From: JBBRBB01 sp038206235
GTDB lineage: Bacteria > Bacteroidota > Bacteroidia > Chitinophagales > Chitinophagaceae
Reading direction: 5' to 3'
NCBI GenBank assembly: GCA_038206235.1
Contig: JBBRBB010000001.1
Span: forward strand, 186,001 to 250,000
DNA length: 64,000 nucleotides
Below the pieces are notes generated by a model that was given only the letters and a program-made list of their open reading frames with translations, had not been told where the DNA came from and ran no database searches. Position numbers and translations under genes: made by a program. Position 1 is the stretch's first letter, and each line of letters begins with the position of its first letter. Positions 1 to 9,381 of the stretch are shown in pieces.

Positions 1-41
1 TAAGCAACTTATGTTTTTATGTGCCTTATGTGGTAGCTGCC

Positions 42-956
42 TTAATTGTATCCCAATTTTTTATTCAAATTACCTGCTATTAGTTTAAATAGTAAGCGAT
101 GCTTTAATGAAAGGTTTATCTTCTTTTTATCATTACTGCTCACATTAAATTTAATTTCATTCTCCATACGCAGCCTGTTGCCGCCAACATTATGATTTGC
201 ATTAAAGGATTTACCCGCAAGAATTGAATTTATTACAACGGATAAATCTTCATTTATAAATGCTGCAATCCTGCTAAATATTTCTACGGGATTATTAGCA
301 AGGTCTTCATATTTTATCTGCAGATATTTTTCTGATGAAATTTTTTCTCCCAAGCGCAATGCAATTGTATTTGCAAGCAGCCATCCCATAGAAGAACGTG
401 CGGCAAGAAGAGGGGCTTTTTTAATATGGTTTTCCAAAGCCCAATTGCTCCCCTTTTTTGTATAAGATTCTATGACACTCAATCCGTTTTTTACAAGATG
501 AATTACATACACATCAAAAGCAGTATATTGATGCAAGGCATAAAAACGCCCTGCCATATCACGGGAAGTTTTAGACGAATCCACAATTATATTTTTGCCC
601 GAAGCTTCAAAAACATAACCGTAAAGTGAAGCCTGAATTTTTTTGTATTGTTTAATAACAGGTGATGAAATTTTATGATGAATCAGTGCAGTGAGATGTT
701 TGCGGCTTTCAACAAGTCTTATTATTTCAATCGCGTTTTTAAAATTTATATCCTGAGGCAATTGAAAGTTTTTCCAAAAATCGCATTCGCTGTAAATCTT
801 TCCGCAGGAACAGGTTCGATTTACATTTATCCAGTCATCAAATAAATAAACCAATTCTCCGGTACCAAATATATGCGGGTGACTGCTAAGTAAAATATCA
901 AGAATGGTAGAGCCGCTGCGGCTATATCCTGCTATATATACAATTTTTCTTTTCAT
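42..956 (-). CDS. Sulfotransferase family protein
   Basis: Predicted PAPS-dependent sulfotransferase of 304 aa, acting on a sugar of the polysaccharide made by this locus (inference). The 5'-phosphosulfate loop is visible at residues 8-16 (AGYSRSGST), followed by the usual SSHP. The Cys-rich segment near residues 49-60 (TCSCGKIYSECDFW) is typical of this subfamily. A 3'-phosphate-binding region is seen at about residue 150 (VIHLVKNGLSVIESY). The ATG at 956 overlaps the stop of the upstream glycosyltransferase by 4 bp, so the two are probably translationally coupled. It is one of six sulfotransferase-like genes within 12 kb. The acceptor cannot be told from sequence. Confidence 0.82.
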   Translation of the reverse strand: MKRKIVYIAGYSRSGSTILDILLSSHPHIFGTGELVYLFDDWINVNRTCSCGKIYSECDFWKNFQLPQDINFKNAIEIIRLVESRKHLTALIHHKISSPVIKQYKKIQASLYGYVFEASGKNIIVDSSKTSRDMAGRFYALHQYTAFDVYVIHLVKNGLSVIESYTKKGSNWALENHIKKAPLLAARSSMGWLLANTIALRLGEKISSEKYLQIKYEDLANNPVEIFSRIAAFINEDLSVVINSILAGKSFNANHNVGGNRLRMENEIKFNVSSNDKKKINLSLKHRLLFKLIAGNLNKKLGYN

Positions 957-2089
957 TTTTTACCCTGCTCAAGATATTGGTGAATATAACGTGCAGCAGT
1001 TTTCTCCAGTGTAAAATTATTGCAGGCTCTCTCTTTTGCTGCAGAGGCAAACGCCTGTAATTTCTCTTTTGGTAAATTGATTGCAGTGATTATGGCCCGC
1101 TCAATAGATTCGCTTGAATACGGATTAAAAAAAATTGCTGCATCATCGCCAGCCACTTCACGCAGTGTATTTATATCGGAAATAAGTACAGGCTTGCCTG
1201 CCGCCATCGCTTCAACGAGAGCATTGCAAAAACCTTCCCACAGAGAGGGCATCACAAATATATCGGCTGCATTAAGAATGCGATACACTTTATCTCGCTG
1301 CACCATTCCCAATAATTTAATTTTATCGCTCATCCCTTCTTCTTTTATAATTGCAGTAAGCAATGCTTCCTGGTGGCCACCGCCCGCAATAAGCAATTGT
1401 ATCTTTTGGTTTTTGCAAACTGTCGCCGCGACTCTGATTAAGCGCTCATAATTTTTTTGTTTAATTAAACGACCTGTACTTACGAGAAGAAGCTCATCAT
1501 CTTTAATATTGTATTTTTTTCTTACAGAGATGTAATTTTCTTCTGTATTAAATTTTATAATGTGGATTACATTAATGCCATTATAAATAACAGTCGTTTT
1601 ATTTTTTGCAATCCATTTTTCCCAGGAATAAAAAGAATTTGCGGTACTTTTAGAATTACAGATTATTTTATCAGCCATTAAAAAGATGGGCACCGTTACT
1701 ATTTTCTGATACCATTTATAAAACTTATGGTCATTGTGCTCCGTCTTAAAAATATATTTTACGCCTGCAAGCCTTGCCAGCATAGCACCCTGGAAAGCAG
1801 ACACGCCATGATGCAGATGAATAATATCAGGTTTCATTTTTTTAATAAGCTTATAAAAGCGTCTGATATTTTTCAGGCTATAACTTGTGCTGAAGTCTAA
1901 TTCAATCAGCTCTTTACCATAATTTATTTTAAGAGCAGGATTCGGTTGCTTATAATAACAGGCTGCATAAAATGATATTCCATATTGTGAACTTAAAGAG
2001 GCAATTTTCTTCGCTGCTTCTAATGGAACAGAAGCAGTAGTGTTGATGCTTACAATGTATAATATTTTAAGCGGAGAAATTTCAACCAT
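953..2089 (-). CDS. Glycosyltransferase family 4 (GT-B fold)
   Basis: Retaining GT-B glycosyltransferase, about 378 aa from the ATG at 2089; a GTG six codons upstream at 2107 is an alternative start. The N-terminal domain reads ILYIVSINTTASVPLEAAKKI. The C-terminal nucleotide-sugar domain has LLLVSTGRLIKQKNYERL and the GT4 signature EGFCNALVEAMAAGKPVL (the E-x7-E pair). It is cytoplasmic or membrane-associated and should add one sugar to the lipid-linked repeat unit. It sits directly upstream of, and overlaps by 4 bp, the sulfotransferase ending at 42. Sugar specificity is unknown. Confidence 0.87.
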   Translation of the reverse strand: MVEISPLKILYIVSINTTASVPLEAAKKIASLSSQYGISFYAACYYKQPNPALKINYGKELIELDFSTSYSLKNIRRFYKLIKKMKPDIIHLHHGVSAFQGAMLARLAGVKYIFKTEHNDHKFYKWYQKIVTVPIFLMADKIICNSKSTANSFYSWEKWIAKNKTTVIYNGINVIHIIKFNTEENYISVRKKYNIKDDELLLVSTGRLIKQKNYERLIRVAATVCKNQKIQLLIAGGGHQEALLTAIIKEEGMSDKIKLLGMVQRDKVYRILNAADIFVMPSLWEGFCNALVEAMAAGKPVLISDINTLREVAGDDAAIFFNPYSSESIERAIITAINLPKEKLQAFASAAKERACNNFTLEKTAARYIHQYLEQGKK

Positions 2090-2134
2090 AGTTTTTAATG
2101 ACACCACATAGACAAATGAAAGTTATCGGTTCTG

Positions 2135-2149
2135 ACGGCTTTGAGCCGT
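2135..2149. repeat. Short perfect hairpin
   Basis: ACGGCT-TTG-AGCCGT is a perfect 6-bp stem with a 3-nt loop in the 238-bp gap between the glycosyltransferase at 953-2089 and the sulfotransferase at 2328-3176. No T-run follows on either strand, so it is not a canonical terminator. Confidence 0.4.
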
Positions 2150-2296
2150 GTGTCCGAATCTGCCTTCTGTTCTTCGTGCATCTTTACTTTATAGTTATCA
2201 CATAAAGCACATAGAAAGAAAATCCGTTTGCATCATCTATTGTTTGTGCGCTATTTCTAAAACAAATAATATTTCATAATAAATATTATTTGCATA

Positions 2297-2329
2297 AACC
2301 TACGCAGGTTTTTAAAACCTGCGTAGGTT
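2297..2329. repeat. Dispersed palindrome, ACCTACGCAGGT type
   Basis: Perfect 15-bp arms (AACCTACGCAGGTTT) around a 3-nt TTA loop. The element overlaps the stop codon of the sulfotransferase at 2328-3176 on the minus strand, so it would form a stable hairpin at the 3' end of that mRNA. A second copy with the same core lies at 61627-61653, 59 kb away, which argues for a dispersed palindromic repeat family rather than a gene-specific terminator. Confidence 0.75.
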
Positions 2330-3176
2330 AGCTCCAGTTAAATTCTTCACCTAACAATGCCGACAGGCTTTCATTATATGGTTTATAATAGGCTCGCAAA
2401 TGAGCAATTGTTTCTTTGCTTACCGGCAAATATTGCCCCTGATTTTTAGCGGTTAAATCTTTTGGGAAAACACAGGGCACACCCAAAAACTGATACACCC
2501 GTTCTAATGATTTTACAGGATTAGAAAAAAAATCTTCGCTCGTTAGTATCAAAAGCTGCTCTCTGCTAAAATATTTTAACCATAATTCAATTTGCTCATT
2601 ATATCTTCCTCTTGCGAGGTAAGTGTAAATTTGATGCGCATAATTATATGATTTTTTTTTGCTGCTGATTGTTTTATAACCCTGCATGGTTCGTTGTTCT
2701 TCAATTTGTATTGCTTCTTCAAAAGAAGATAGCTTTTCTCTTCCTTTTCTTTTTTCCATTTGATAATGCGAATAAGCACGATGAACAGGATTTCGCAGCA
2801 TTACAATCAATTTTACGTTGGGGTTATCTTTATATAATCTTTCAGGCGCCAGAGGATGAAAAATATAATAGGGCGAAGCCTCTCCATAAATTACTTTACT
2901 ATTTTTTTTGTTCACGGGAAAAAAACTTTTATACCAATGAATGCCTTTCGAATAGTTAAAATCATAATAGTGAACCTCTTTAAAGCAGGAAGTTTGAATG
3001 TCAGGATGCTGCTTTAATAATTCAAACAGGGTAGAAGTGCCACCCTTTTGAACTCCTATAATAATGAAATGAGGTAAAGCTCTGAAGCCGGATAGGGGCA
3101 GCCGAAATAAGATAACAATAGAACGAAAAATATCTTTCAGAAAACGGGGAATGCGTTCTTTTGTTTCTTCTTTCAT
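2328..3176 (-). CDS. Sulfotransferase (PF00685-type)
   Basis: Predicted PAPS-dependent carbohydrate sulfotransferase of 282 aa, close in layout to heparan-type sulfotransferase domains. The 5'-PSB motif is IIIGVQKGGTSTLFELLKQH at about residues 38-57. The 3'-PB motif is LIVMLRNPVHRAYSHYQME at about 124-142. A KEVHYYDF segment follows the first motif, as usual in the family. It is separated from the polymerase gene upstream (stop 3317) by 140 bp that carry a short G/C-rich repeat. It belongs to the sulfotransferase series of this locus; the acceptor sugar is unknown. Confidence 0.86.
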   Translation of the reverse strand: MKEETKERIPRFLKDIFRSIVILFRLPLSGFRALPHFIIIGVQKGGTSTLFELLKQHPDIQTSCFKEVHYYDFNYSKGIHWYKSFFPVNKKNSKVIYGEASPYYIFHPLAPERLYKDNPNVKLIVMLRNPVHRAYSHYQMEKRKGREKLSSFEEAIQIEEQRTMQGYKTISSKKKSYNYAHQIYTYLARGRYNEQIELWLKYFSREQLLILTSEDFFSNPVKSLERVYQFLGVPCVFPKDLTAKNQGQYLPVSKETIAHLRAYYKPYNESLSALLGEEFNWS

Positions 3177-3191
3177 TTGAAATAATTATAT

Positions 3192-3218
3192 ACCCCCTGC
3201 CCCCTAAAGGGGAAATGC
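3192..3218. repeat. C/G-run intergenic repeat
   Basis: A short run of C-rich then G-rich sequence (CCCCCTGCCCCCTAAAGGGG) stands out in an AT-rich background between two minus-strand genes. It can form a CCCC/GGGG stem. Similar C-rich/G-rich pairs occur near 13950-14000, so it is probably a dispersed intergenic repeat rather than a regulatory site. Confidence 0.4.
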
Positions 3219-3316
3219 CATGCAAAATGAACCTGCGCACACTACCATGACGCCACTTGCACTACAGAGGAAAGTGATTGTAATCACGCTTTTTGCTGGC
3301 AGGTGAAACAAAGGAG

Positions 3317-4612
3317 CTATGCAAAACTACCGCCGTGCTCATAAGAAATTTCCTCAACAGCAGCAGGCTCTTCTTCTTCGTTTTCTTCTTCTTCATAGCT
3401 CAAAGATTTTATTTCTTTATTTAATCCCATTAGCATGCCTGCGGGTAAAATAATATAAAACCAACTCAGCGCTTTACCGGCTAAAAATAAATTTACAAAC
3501 GCACCTAAAAAAAATAAGGCTATTATGATTCGTGCACCCAACGCTATTTCAGGCGACAGGTTCCTGTTCTTTTTTAATAAATTTAAAAGCACGATGGTAA
3601 GGGGAAGCAAATATAAAAATATTCCAATGGTGCCATCTTCAACAAGTATTTTTAAATAAAAATTATGCGCATCATGATTTATAAGTCCATACGAAGCTTC
3701 GCTCATATAGCTGCGGAATTGGTCAACGCCAACGCCAAAAAGAGGATACTGATAAAAAAGCTTCATTCCATAATTAATCATGAAGATGCGCTCTTCATTG
3801 CTTCTCGATGCGTACGCCTCATCATCTGAAGAAGAGATTAAATGATTCACAAAATCTGTTAACGATACTAACTGACGATTGATATAATGAAACTTTTCAT
3901 TTCCTGAAATATAAAATGCAATCACCAGCCACAAAACGATTAAGGCTGCAAAAAAGAAAACAATTGCATTCAAATTTCGCCTGCTTAAATTCGATTTTGT
4001 TTGCAGTAAAACAAAAACGATAATGCCTGTAACAAGGCCTGCCCAGCCTTTTCGCTCACCGGCAAGGAATACCATTAATAAAGAAATTAATAAAAGCAAC
4101 AGGTTTGTATTTTTTCTCTTGACTTCAGAAAAATAACGAATCACAGCCAGCAATGCGAAAAATGCAAAAGCATGTTTAGCCGCATCAAGGTCTTTGTACC
4201 CGGAATAAACTCCTCTTGAAATATGATATACCATGCTGTAAATGGCAACGGCCCCTGTGCCCCAGAAAAGTATATTCAAAAATTCTTTTCGTTTTTCAGA
4301 TTCATCAGTGGCCTTTGCTATTAAATGCAACAAGAAAAGATATTCAACAAGCTGAAGCCCCTCTTTCAACACAGTAGGCATATCAACTTTTGTAAAGCCA
4401 TTCAAAATAATATAAAATATAAAAACATACATGCACCATACCACGGGATGATTAATAACTTTAATGCTTTTGGCTGATATAATCATTACGGCAAGCAGTA
4501 TAAGTAAAAAGCCATCAATTATTCTTAAACGAATAAAGGGCCCTTCGTAATCAAAATCAAGAAAAAGAGTAACTAAAAAAATAGCGAGGATATGGTGAAA
4601 TTTAATTTTCAT
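3317..4612 (-). CDS. O-antigen polymerase/ligase (Wzy/WaaL-like)
   Basis: Polytopic membrane protein of 431 aa, with roughly 11-12 hydrophobic segments along its length. A long non-TM loop at about residues 225-320 carries the O-antigen ligase signature (FGVGVDQFRSY followed by HDAHNFYLKILVEDG). In this context it most likely polymerises lipid-linked repeat units in the periplasm, as Wzy does; a ligase role cannot be excluded because PF04932 covers both. The C-terminus is unusually acidic (a Glu-rich stretch over the last 35 residues). It sits 3 bp downstream of the sulfotransferase at 4616-5488. Confidence 0.8.
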   Translation of the reverse strand: MKIKFHHILAIFLVTLFLDFDYEGPFIRLRIIDGFLLILLAVMIISAKSIKVINHPVVWCMYVFIFYIILNGFTKVDMPTVLKEGLQLVEYLFLLHLIAKATDESEKRKEFLNILFWGTGAVAIYSMVYHISRGVYSGYKDLDAAKHAFAFFALLAVIRYFSEVKRKNTNLLLLLISLLMVFLAGERKGWAGLVTGIIVFVLLQTKSNLSRRNLNAIVFFFAALIVLWLVIAFYISGNEKFHYINRQLVSLTDFVNHLISSSDDEAYASRSNEERIFMINYGMKLFYQYPLFGVGVDQFRSYMSEASYGLINHDAHNFYLKILVEDGTIGIFLYLLPLTIVLLNLLKKNRNLSPEIALGARIIIALFFLGAFVNLFLAGKALSWFYIILPAGMLMGLNKEIKSLSYEEEENEEEEPAAVEEISYEHGGSFA

Positions 4613-4615
4613 TAA

Positions 4616-5488
4616 TTAAAACGGGAGCTCCTTTTTTAATAACAGAGATAAGGCTGCAATATCTTCTTTATAAAATTCTTTCAAAAGTATTGCATCGCCT
4701 TCATTTATTTTATCGTAAGGTTTTTCAACTGCGTTTAATTTTTTCAAGCACTCTGTAACTCCCCTGCGCTTTAACCAGTTCAATACTTTTCCCAGTGTTT
4801 TATTTTTTCTTATTTTATGTGTAATGGCGTTTTGTATGTTTACCCATTTTGCACTTTTATAGGCAGATGCAGGAAATACTTTTTCATGTATGGAAGAATC
4901 TTTTACATAAAAAGAATCATCAACGCTTAGAAATTTACAAATCTCAGAAAGCCAATGTTCCGGATTTTTAAAAACCTCTTCATAAAATATAACTATAATT
5001 TTATTTGGCTGAAATAACTGATAATAAATCTTTAGCTGATTGTAATATAAACCCCTGTCAATAAAACGCGGTTCTCTTTGCCTAATAGCTTCTCTGAAAG
5101 TTAGTTTTGTATGTTCTTTATTTTTTGCCATGCAATAATGCGACCAGGCACGCTGCACCGGATTGCGCAATATTGCAATAAGCTTTACATGGGGCAACGT
5201 TTGCTTTATGCGCAGGGGCGCTTCCGCATCACATAGATACATGGGCGTAACTTCACCCACTGCTTTTTGCCCATTATATTGTTTAAAGAAATTTGCATAC
5301 CAATCTATGCCTTGCTGAAAATAATCCCGTTGAATTAAATTGGAATTATACTTATTAAAAAACTGCACTTCTTTGGTAGCGGGCAAAAAAATATCAGGAT
5401 GCTTTTTCAACTGTGTATAAAGCCATGTAGTACCGCCTTTTTCCGCACCGATTACTAAAAAATCGGGGAGATGAATTTTGCTAACCAT
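4616..5488 (-). CDS. Sulfotransferase (PF00685-type)
   Basis: About 290 aa from the ATG at 5488 (a GTG at 5491 is an alternative). The 5'-PSB motif is LVIGAEKGGTTWLYTQLKKH near residues 11-30 and the 3'-PB motif is LIAILRNPVQRAWSHYCMA near 103-121. KEVQFFNKY lies between them, as expected. It resembles the sulfotransferase at 2328-3176 in organisation but differs widely in sequence, so it is not a recent duplicate and probably has its own acceptor. It is tightly packed between a GT2 gene (stop 5499) and the polymerase. Confidence 0.86.
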   Translation of the reverse strand: MVSKIHLPDFLVIGAEKGGTTWLYTQLKKHPDIFLPATKEVQFFNKYNSNLIQRDYFQQGIDWYANFFKQYNGQKAVGEVTPMYLCDAEAPLRIKQTLPHVKLIAILRNPVQRAWSHYCMAKNKEHTKLTFREAIRQREPRFIDRGLYYNQLKIYYQLFQPNKIIVIFYEEVFKNPEHWLSEICKFLSVDDSFYVKDSSIHEKVFPASAYKSAKWVNIQNAITHKIRKNKTLGKVLNWLKRRGVTECLKKLNAVEKPYDKINEGDAILLKEFYKEDIAALSLLLKKELPF

Positions 5489-5498
5489 CACAAGCTTT

Positions 5499-6446
5499 TC
5501 AGGAAAAATTAAATTTGCTTTTTTTAATTGTCTTTAAAATATCAATTCGTAAAACAGGTTTAATAAAAGCAGACATCAGCAAAAGATATGCTTTTCCATA
5601 ATTAATTTTTTTTGTTATGGCTTTCCATGATTCACGCCGTGCATTTTGCCATTCTTTTTTATGATAATAGTATAGTCCTAATTTATAATGAATGATAATA
5701 TCTCTCTGGCGGCGATAAGGTTTTACAGCAGGCACCATTTTTTCTATTTTATCAAAGGCCATCTTATAATATTTCGCATTTTCCAATGTATTATCTCCGA
5801 GGCTGCTCTCCACCTGTCGCTTCTTCAGCAAATATTGATTTATATGCTGAAACGAATGGTTCACTGCAATTCGTAACCATAAGTCTGTATCTTCTGCCAT
5901 TTTGAATTCGGGGTCGAAGAGACCAACATCGTTTAAACATTCTCTTTTTATTACAACAGATGAGGGCACGATAGGCCCGCCTTTAGAAAGAAATTGAGGC
6001 AGCAAATTCTTTTCATCATGGTGATAAGCATTTACCTTATGAGGCAGCAATTTATTATTTTGATAGAAATACCTGTAATAGTTAGAATAAAACAAGGCAA
6101 CCCGGGGATAATCTTCGATGTATTTTGCTACCACTTCAATTTTATTTTTTTCCCATAAATCATCGCCGTCAAGAATTGCAATATACTCTGCCGAAGAATG
6201 CAAAATGGCTGTGTTGCGTGCAGAAGGCAATCCTTTATTTTCCTGATAAACATATTTTATAATGGGATATTCTGATGCCTTTTGTAAAACCGCTTCTTTT
6301 GAACTGTCTTTAGAGCCATCATCTGCAACAATGATTTCTTTTATTAAGTGAACTTTGGTTTGAGCAAGCACACTGTCTAAAGTTTGACCAATAAATTTCT
6401 CTTCATTATAGCATGTGATAATTACACTGAAAAAGGGCGCATCCAT
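5499..6446 (-). CDS. Glycosyltransferase family 2
   Basis: Inverting GT-A glycosyltransferase of 315 aa. The N-terminus is FFSVIITCYNEEKFIGQTLD, followed by the nucleotide-binding IIVADDGSKDSS and the metal-binding DXD motif in ILDGDDLWEK near residue 95. A GXFDPEF...EDTDLWLRI segment provides the probable catalytic acid. The last 90 residues are helical and Lys/Tyr-rich with no membrane segment. It should transfer one sugar during repeat-unit assembly on the cytoplasmic face. Neighbours on both sides are minus-strand with gaps of 10-18 bp, so it is within the same operon. Confidence 0.88.
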   Translation of the reverse strand: MDAPFFSVIITCYNEEKFIGQTLDSVLAQTKVHLIKEIIVADDGSKDSSKEAVLQKASEYPIIKYVYQENKGLPSARNTAILHSSAEYIAILDGDDLWEKNKIEVVAKYIEDYPRVALFYSNYYRYFYQNNKLLPHKVNAYHHDEKNLLPQFLSKGGPIVPSSVVIKRECLNDVGLFDPEFKMAEDTDLWLRIAVNHSFQHINQYLLKKRQVESSLGDNTLENAKYYKMAFDKIEKMVPAVKPYRRQRDIIIHYKLGLYYYHKKEWQNARRESWKAITKKINYGKAYLLLMSAFIKPVLRIDILKTIKKSKFNFS

Positions 6447-6464
6447 AAAAGCAATTTTTTAATT

Positions 6465-7670
6465 TCAGGAAACAGTAAATATAGAATGATAAAGATTAAT
6501 GTATTTCTTAGTGATTATTTCCATGGTATAATTTTCACTGATAGTAGAAAAACTCTCATATTGCATTTCAAGAATCTTTTTATCAGGCAATTGCGAGGCA
6601 TACAACATTATCCCTGGTAAATTCATTTCTAAAGGTGTATCCACCAAGAATCCATTCTTATTATTATTAATTAAATCAGCACTTCCACTAATATTATTGG
6701 ATATAGCCACAAGGCCCACGCTCATCGCTTCAAGTAAGGAATTAGACATACCCTCAATTGAACTGGGCAGCACAAAAAAATCAGCTGCAATCATATAATC
6801 CCTAACATTTTTTACATACCCCATACAAATAACATGATTACTCATGCCTTTTTTCAAAATAAAAGCTTCTATTTCTTTTCTTAAAATTCCATCACCCAAA
6901 ATAAACAATTTTGCAAATGAATTCTTACTTGCAACAGCCATAAAAGCGGAAATCATTAAAAAAATATTTTTCCCTTTTGATAATCTGCCTACTGATAAAA
7001 AATATTTGGAGGAGATAAATTGCGGTTCGGGATTTTCCCTGAATAAACGCAAGCGGTACTCTTGTTTTTTCTGCTGAATTTCCTGAAATGTTAGGGGTTG
7101 GTGCACTCCATTTGAAATTCTAATTACTTTACCTGTTTGCAAATTATGATTACATAGATTTTTTTCTATTTGAGTGCTTATAGCAACAAATATGCTTATA
7201 TCTTTTTTGACTGTTTTATATAGGAGCCTGCCAAAAATTGATTTTTCTCTCAGGCCTTCAAGATCAAATGGATTACCAATTTTTGCCAGAGCCGGTTTTT
7301 TATACCACCTGCTTATAAGAGCGCCTACAAACGCCTGAAATTTTACCTGGTGTATATGTATTATATCGAATTCTTGCTTGTGCCATGCAAACCATATTAC
7401 ACAGCCAATAAACCAGATAAAACTGCTTATAATATTTTTGCCCATAAGTTGGGGAGGCGTACCGCTCCAGATTCTTATTACATGAATACGCTCTATATCT
7501 TCTTTACGGGGAAGTTTGAAAGTACTACGGCTTGTTAAAACGGTAACTTGATAGCTGTTTTCTATTAATTCTCTCGAAAGTTTCAGGCACTGTTGAACTC
7601 CTCCGCCAAATATTTCTGGCACGAATTGAGCTGAGATCATTAAAATTCTTTTTCGATCCATTGCCTGCAT
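6465..7670 (-). CDS. Glycosyltransferase family 4 (GT-B fold)
   Basis: Retaining GT-B enzyme of 401 aa (an ATG at 7661 three codons in is an alternative start). The N-terminus RILMISAQFVPEIFGGGVQQ is typical of GT4. The C-terminal domain has KYFLSVGRLSKGKNIFLMI and SSIEGMSNSLLEAMSVGLVA with the conserved E-x7-E. It lies within the sulfotransferase/glycosyltransferase array and probably adds a hexose-type sugar to the repeat unit. Donor and linkage are unknown. Confidence 0.87.
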   Translation of the reverse strand: MQAMDRKRILMISAQFVPEIFGGGVQQCLKLSRELIENSYQVTVLTSRSTFKLPRKEDIERIHVIRIWSGTPPQLMGKNIISSFIWFIGCVIWFAWHKQEFDIIHIHQVKFQAFVGALISRWYKKPALAKIGNPFDLEGLREKSIFGRLLYKTVKKDISIFVAISTQIEKNLCNHNLQTGKVIRISNGVHQPLTFQEIQQKKQEYRLRLFRENPEPQFISSKYFLSVGRLSKGKNIFLMISAFMAVASKNSFAKLFILGDGILRKEIEAFILKKGMSNHVICMGYVKNVRDYMIAADFFVLPSSIEGMSNSLLEAMSVGLVAISNNISGSADLINNNKNGFLVDTPLEMNLPGIMLYASQLPDKKILEMQYESFSTISENYTMEIITKKYINLYHSIFTVS

Positions 7671-7712
7671 TTAGTAAAAAAACTAAGAGGAAAGAGTTGA
7701 GACATACTATAA

Positions 7713-8411
7713 TCACAGAAGCGAAGAAAGTTCTTTAGAATATTGTAATATTTCAAAATCTTTTTCATAAATTGATATTACTTTTTGCACTACTTGTTTA
7801 CTGTTATAATAATCTGTTAGTGCAAGGTCCTTACCTTTAGTGATGTTTATTTTTTTCAAAGGTTCCCCTGCTCCTATTTTTTTTCGAATGTATTCATAAT
7901 CTTTTTCAAGTAGCTCAAATCGCCCTAAATAATCTACTAAAATGGTATCCCGGGAATCACAAATAAAATAGTGTTGTGGCCTGAAATGACGAATAGCTTT
8001 AGCTCTTGTAATAGTGAGGTATTGCATTACAAAAGCTTCTAAACTTGAATACTGCTTAACAACAGAAACAATATTTTCATCTTCTTTGCCATAACCGCCG
8101 TTTTGCATAAACTCATAGGCAGATACTAATCGTGCAAAGGGATTGCGAACGAAAGTAAATTTAAAATAATTATGGAAGTCTCGTTTGCTGAATATCATTC
8201 TGTAATCTAAGGCAGATAAATGTCCTATTCGTTTTCCTAATAACGATTTGGCAACCGATATGCCTGCACATTTGGGAATATGTATAAAGATGCATTTATG
8301 CAGATCGAATTGTGCAAAAGATATATCATCGTCTCTTTTACGGAGAGATTGAATTTTTTTCTTCTTCATAATCCTTTTCGCGTAATATATTAATTCGTCT
8401 TTCAAATTCAT
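7713..8411 (-). CDS. Sulfotransferase family 2 (PF03567-like)
   Basis: A compact 232-aa protein of the chondroitin/HNK-1-type sulfotransferase family. The PAPS 5' site is CIFIHIPKCAGISVAKSLLG near residues 40-59 and the 3' site is FTFVRNPFARLVSAYEF near 84-100. The later FRPQHYFICD motif near residue 145 is also family-typical. This subfamily is distinct from the PF00685-type genes nearby, which suggests that more than one sugar position is sulfated. In eukaryotes the family sulfates hexosamine or uronate positions; whether that holds here is inference only. Confidence 0.85.
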   Translation of the reverse strand: MNLKDELIYYAKRIMKKKKIQSLRKRDDDISFAQFDLHKCIFIHIPKCAGISVAKSLLGKRIGHLSALDYRMIFSKRDFHNYFKFTFVRNPFARLVSAYEFMQNGGYGKEDENIVSVVKQYSSLEAFVMQYLTITRAKAIRHFRPQHYFICDSRDTILVDYLGRFELLEKDYEYIRKKIGAGEPLKKINITKGKDLALTDYYNSKQVVQKVISIYEKDFEILQYSKELSSLL

Positions 8412-8433
8412 TCCTTAAAAATTAAAAATAGTT

Positions 8434-9291
8434 TTATGCGTTTTTGTTCCTCATTATTTTTTTTGTTAGCCTAACAAAAGCAGTGTACAATACACTTGAC
8501 CATCCAAAAAAATTAAATAATTCTTTGTAATAAGCAGTGTGCAGGAATTTTTCATCTTCCATTTTTATTAATTGCCGTATTGCGTTTAATAGTTTACTAT
8601 GTGAATATTTGCTCGCCAAATAAGGATGAAAGACGGGAGCTCCTTTTTTATTTTTCCGGGAAATTATATTGTAATCAATTGCTTCAATTTTTATATCAAA
8701 GGTTTTACAATACCCGTTATTGTATGAAGTATTATTAAGATTCCAAGCTGTTGTGCTGGTTAAAAATAATTCGTTTAAAGCATTTTGGTCATGATTCATT
8801 TCCATGCTTTTTTGTATCCATATATCAAAAAAATTCAGTGTACTAATATTAGAGTGAAAAATAAAAAAGCCGCAGCACAAAGAAAATCCCCATTCTTTTA
8901 CTGCTCTTTTTGGAATGCCATAGCCAATAGAAATTTGCAAATCGAAATCTGGTTTTATTATTACCTGCAATTGAGGATGCAACCAAAAAGCATCACAATC
9001 TGTATGTATAATATGTTTGCCGGTTTCTAATATTTTTTTTATGACCTTAAGCCTTGTTACATAAATATCGCGGGGATGATTGATTCTTTTATTAATTCTA
9101 ATAGAACTAATATCTTTTTCTTTGATATGTTTTTCACTTTCTTCATCAAAAGTTATAACGTTCAAACAAGACTTATAGTTTAACCTTTCAAAATATTTCA
9201 TCCATAAGTCAAAAATTTTTAAATAGTGTTTATCAATAGCAATAACAATAATATAATTATTCAGAATTGCCTGATGACTCATTGCAGTCAT
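8434..9291 (-). CDS. Putative nucleotide-diphospho-sugar transferase (PF03407-like)
   Basis: A 285-aa GT-A-like protein; an ATG at 9282 is an alternative start. The key feature is a DxD motif in HIIHTDCDAFWLHP near residues 93-106, preceded by TRLKVIKKILETGKH. CCGFFIFHSN and DQNALNELF further on match the nucleotide-diphospho-sugar transferase family. It probably acts as one of the locus's glycosyltransferases. It has 22 bp to the sulfotransferase downstream. Family assignment is from motif layout, so it is less sure than for the GT2/GT4 genes. Confidence 0.68.
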   Translation of the reverse strand: MTAMSHQAILNNYIIVIAIDKHYLKIFDLWMKYFERLNYKSCLNVITFDEESEKHIKEKDISSIRINKRINHPRDIYVTRLKVIKKILETGKHIIHTDCDAFWLHPQLQVIIKPDFDLQISIGYGIPKRAVKEWGFSLCCGFFIFHSNISTLNFFDIWIQKSMEMNHDQNALNELFLTSTTAWNLNNTSYNNGYCKTFDIKIEAIDYNIISRKNKKGAPVFHPYLASKYSHSKLLNAIRQLIKMEDEKFLHTAYYKELFNFFGWSSVLYTAFVRLTKKIMRNKNA

Positions 9292-9381
9292 AATTTTTTA
9301 TTGTAACGAAGTCTGTTTTTATGTACAGAAGAATTGAAACAATGAAATGCAATATTTCTTTATTCCCCATATTCGGGAGAG

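Noticed and set aside
1020..1451. Plus-strand open frame opposite the GT4 gene
   Set aside because: Antisense to the conserved GT4 C-terminal domain; no start context or homology.
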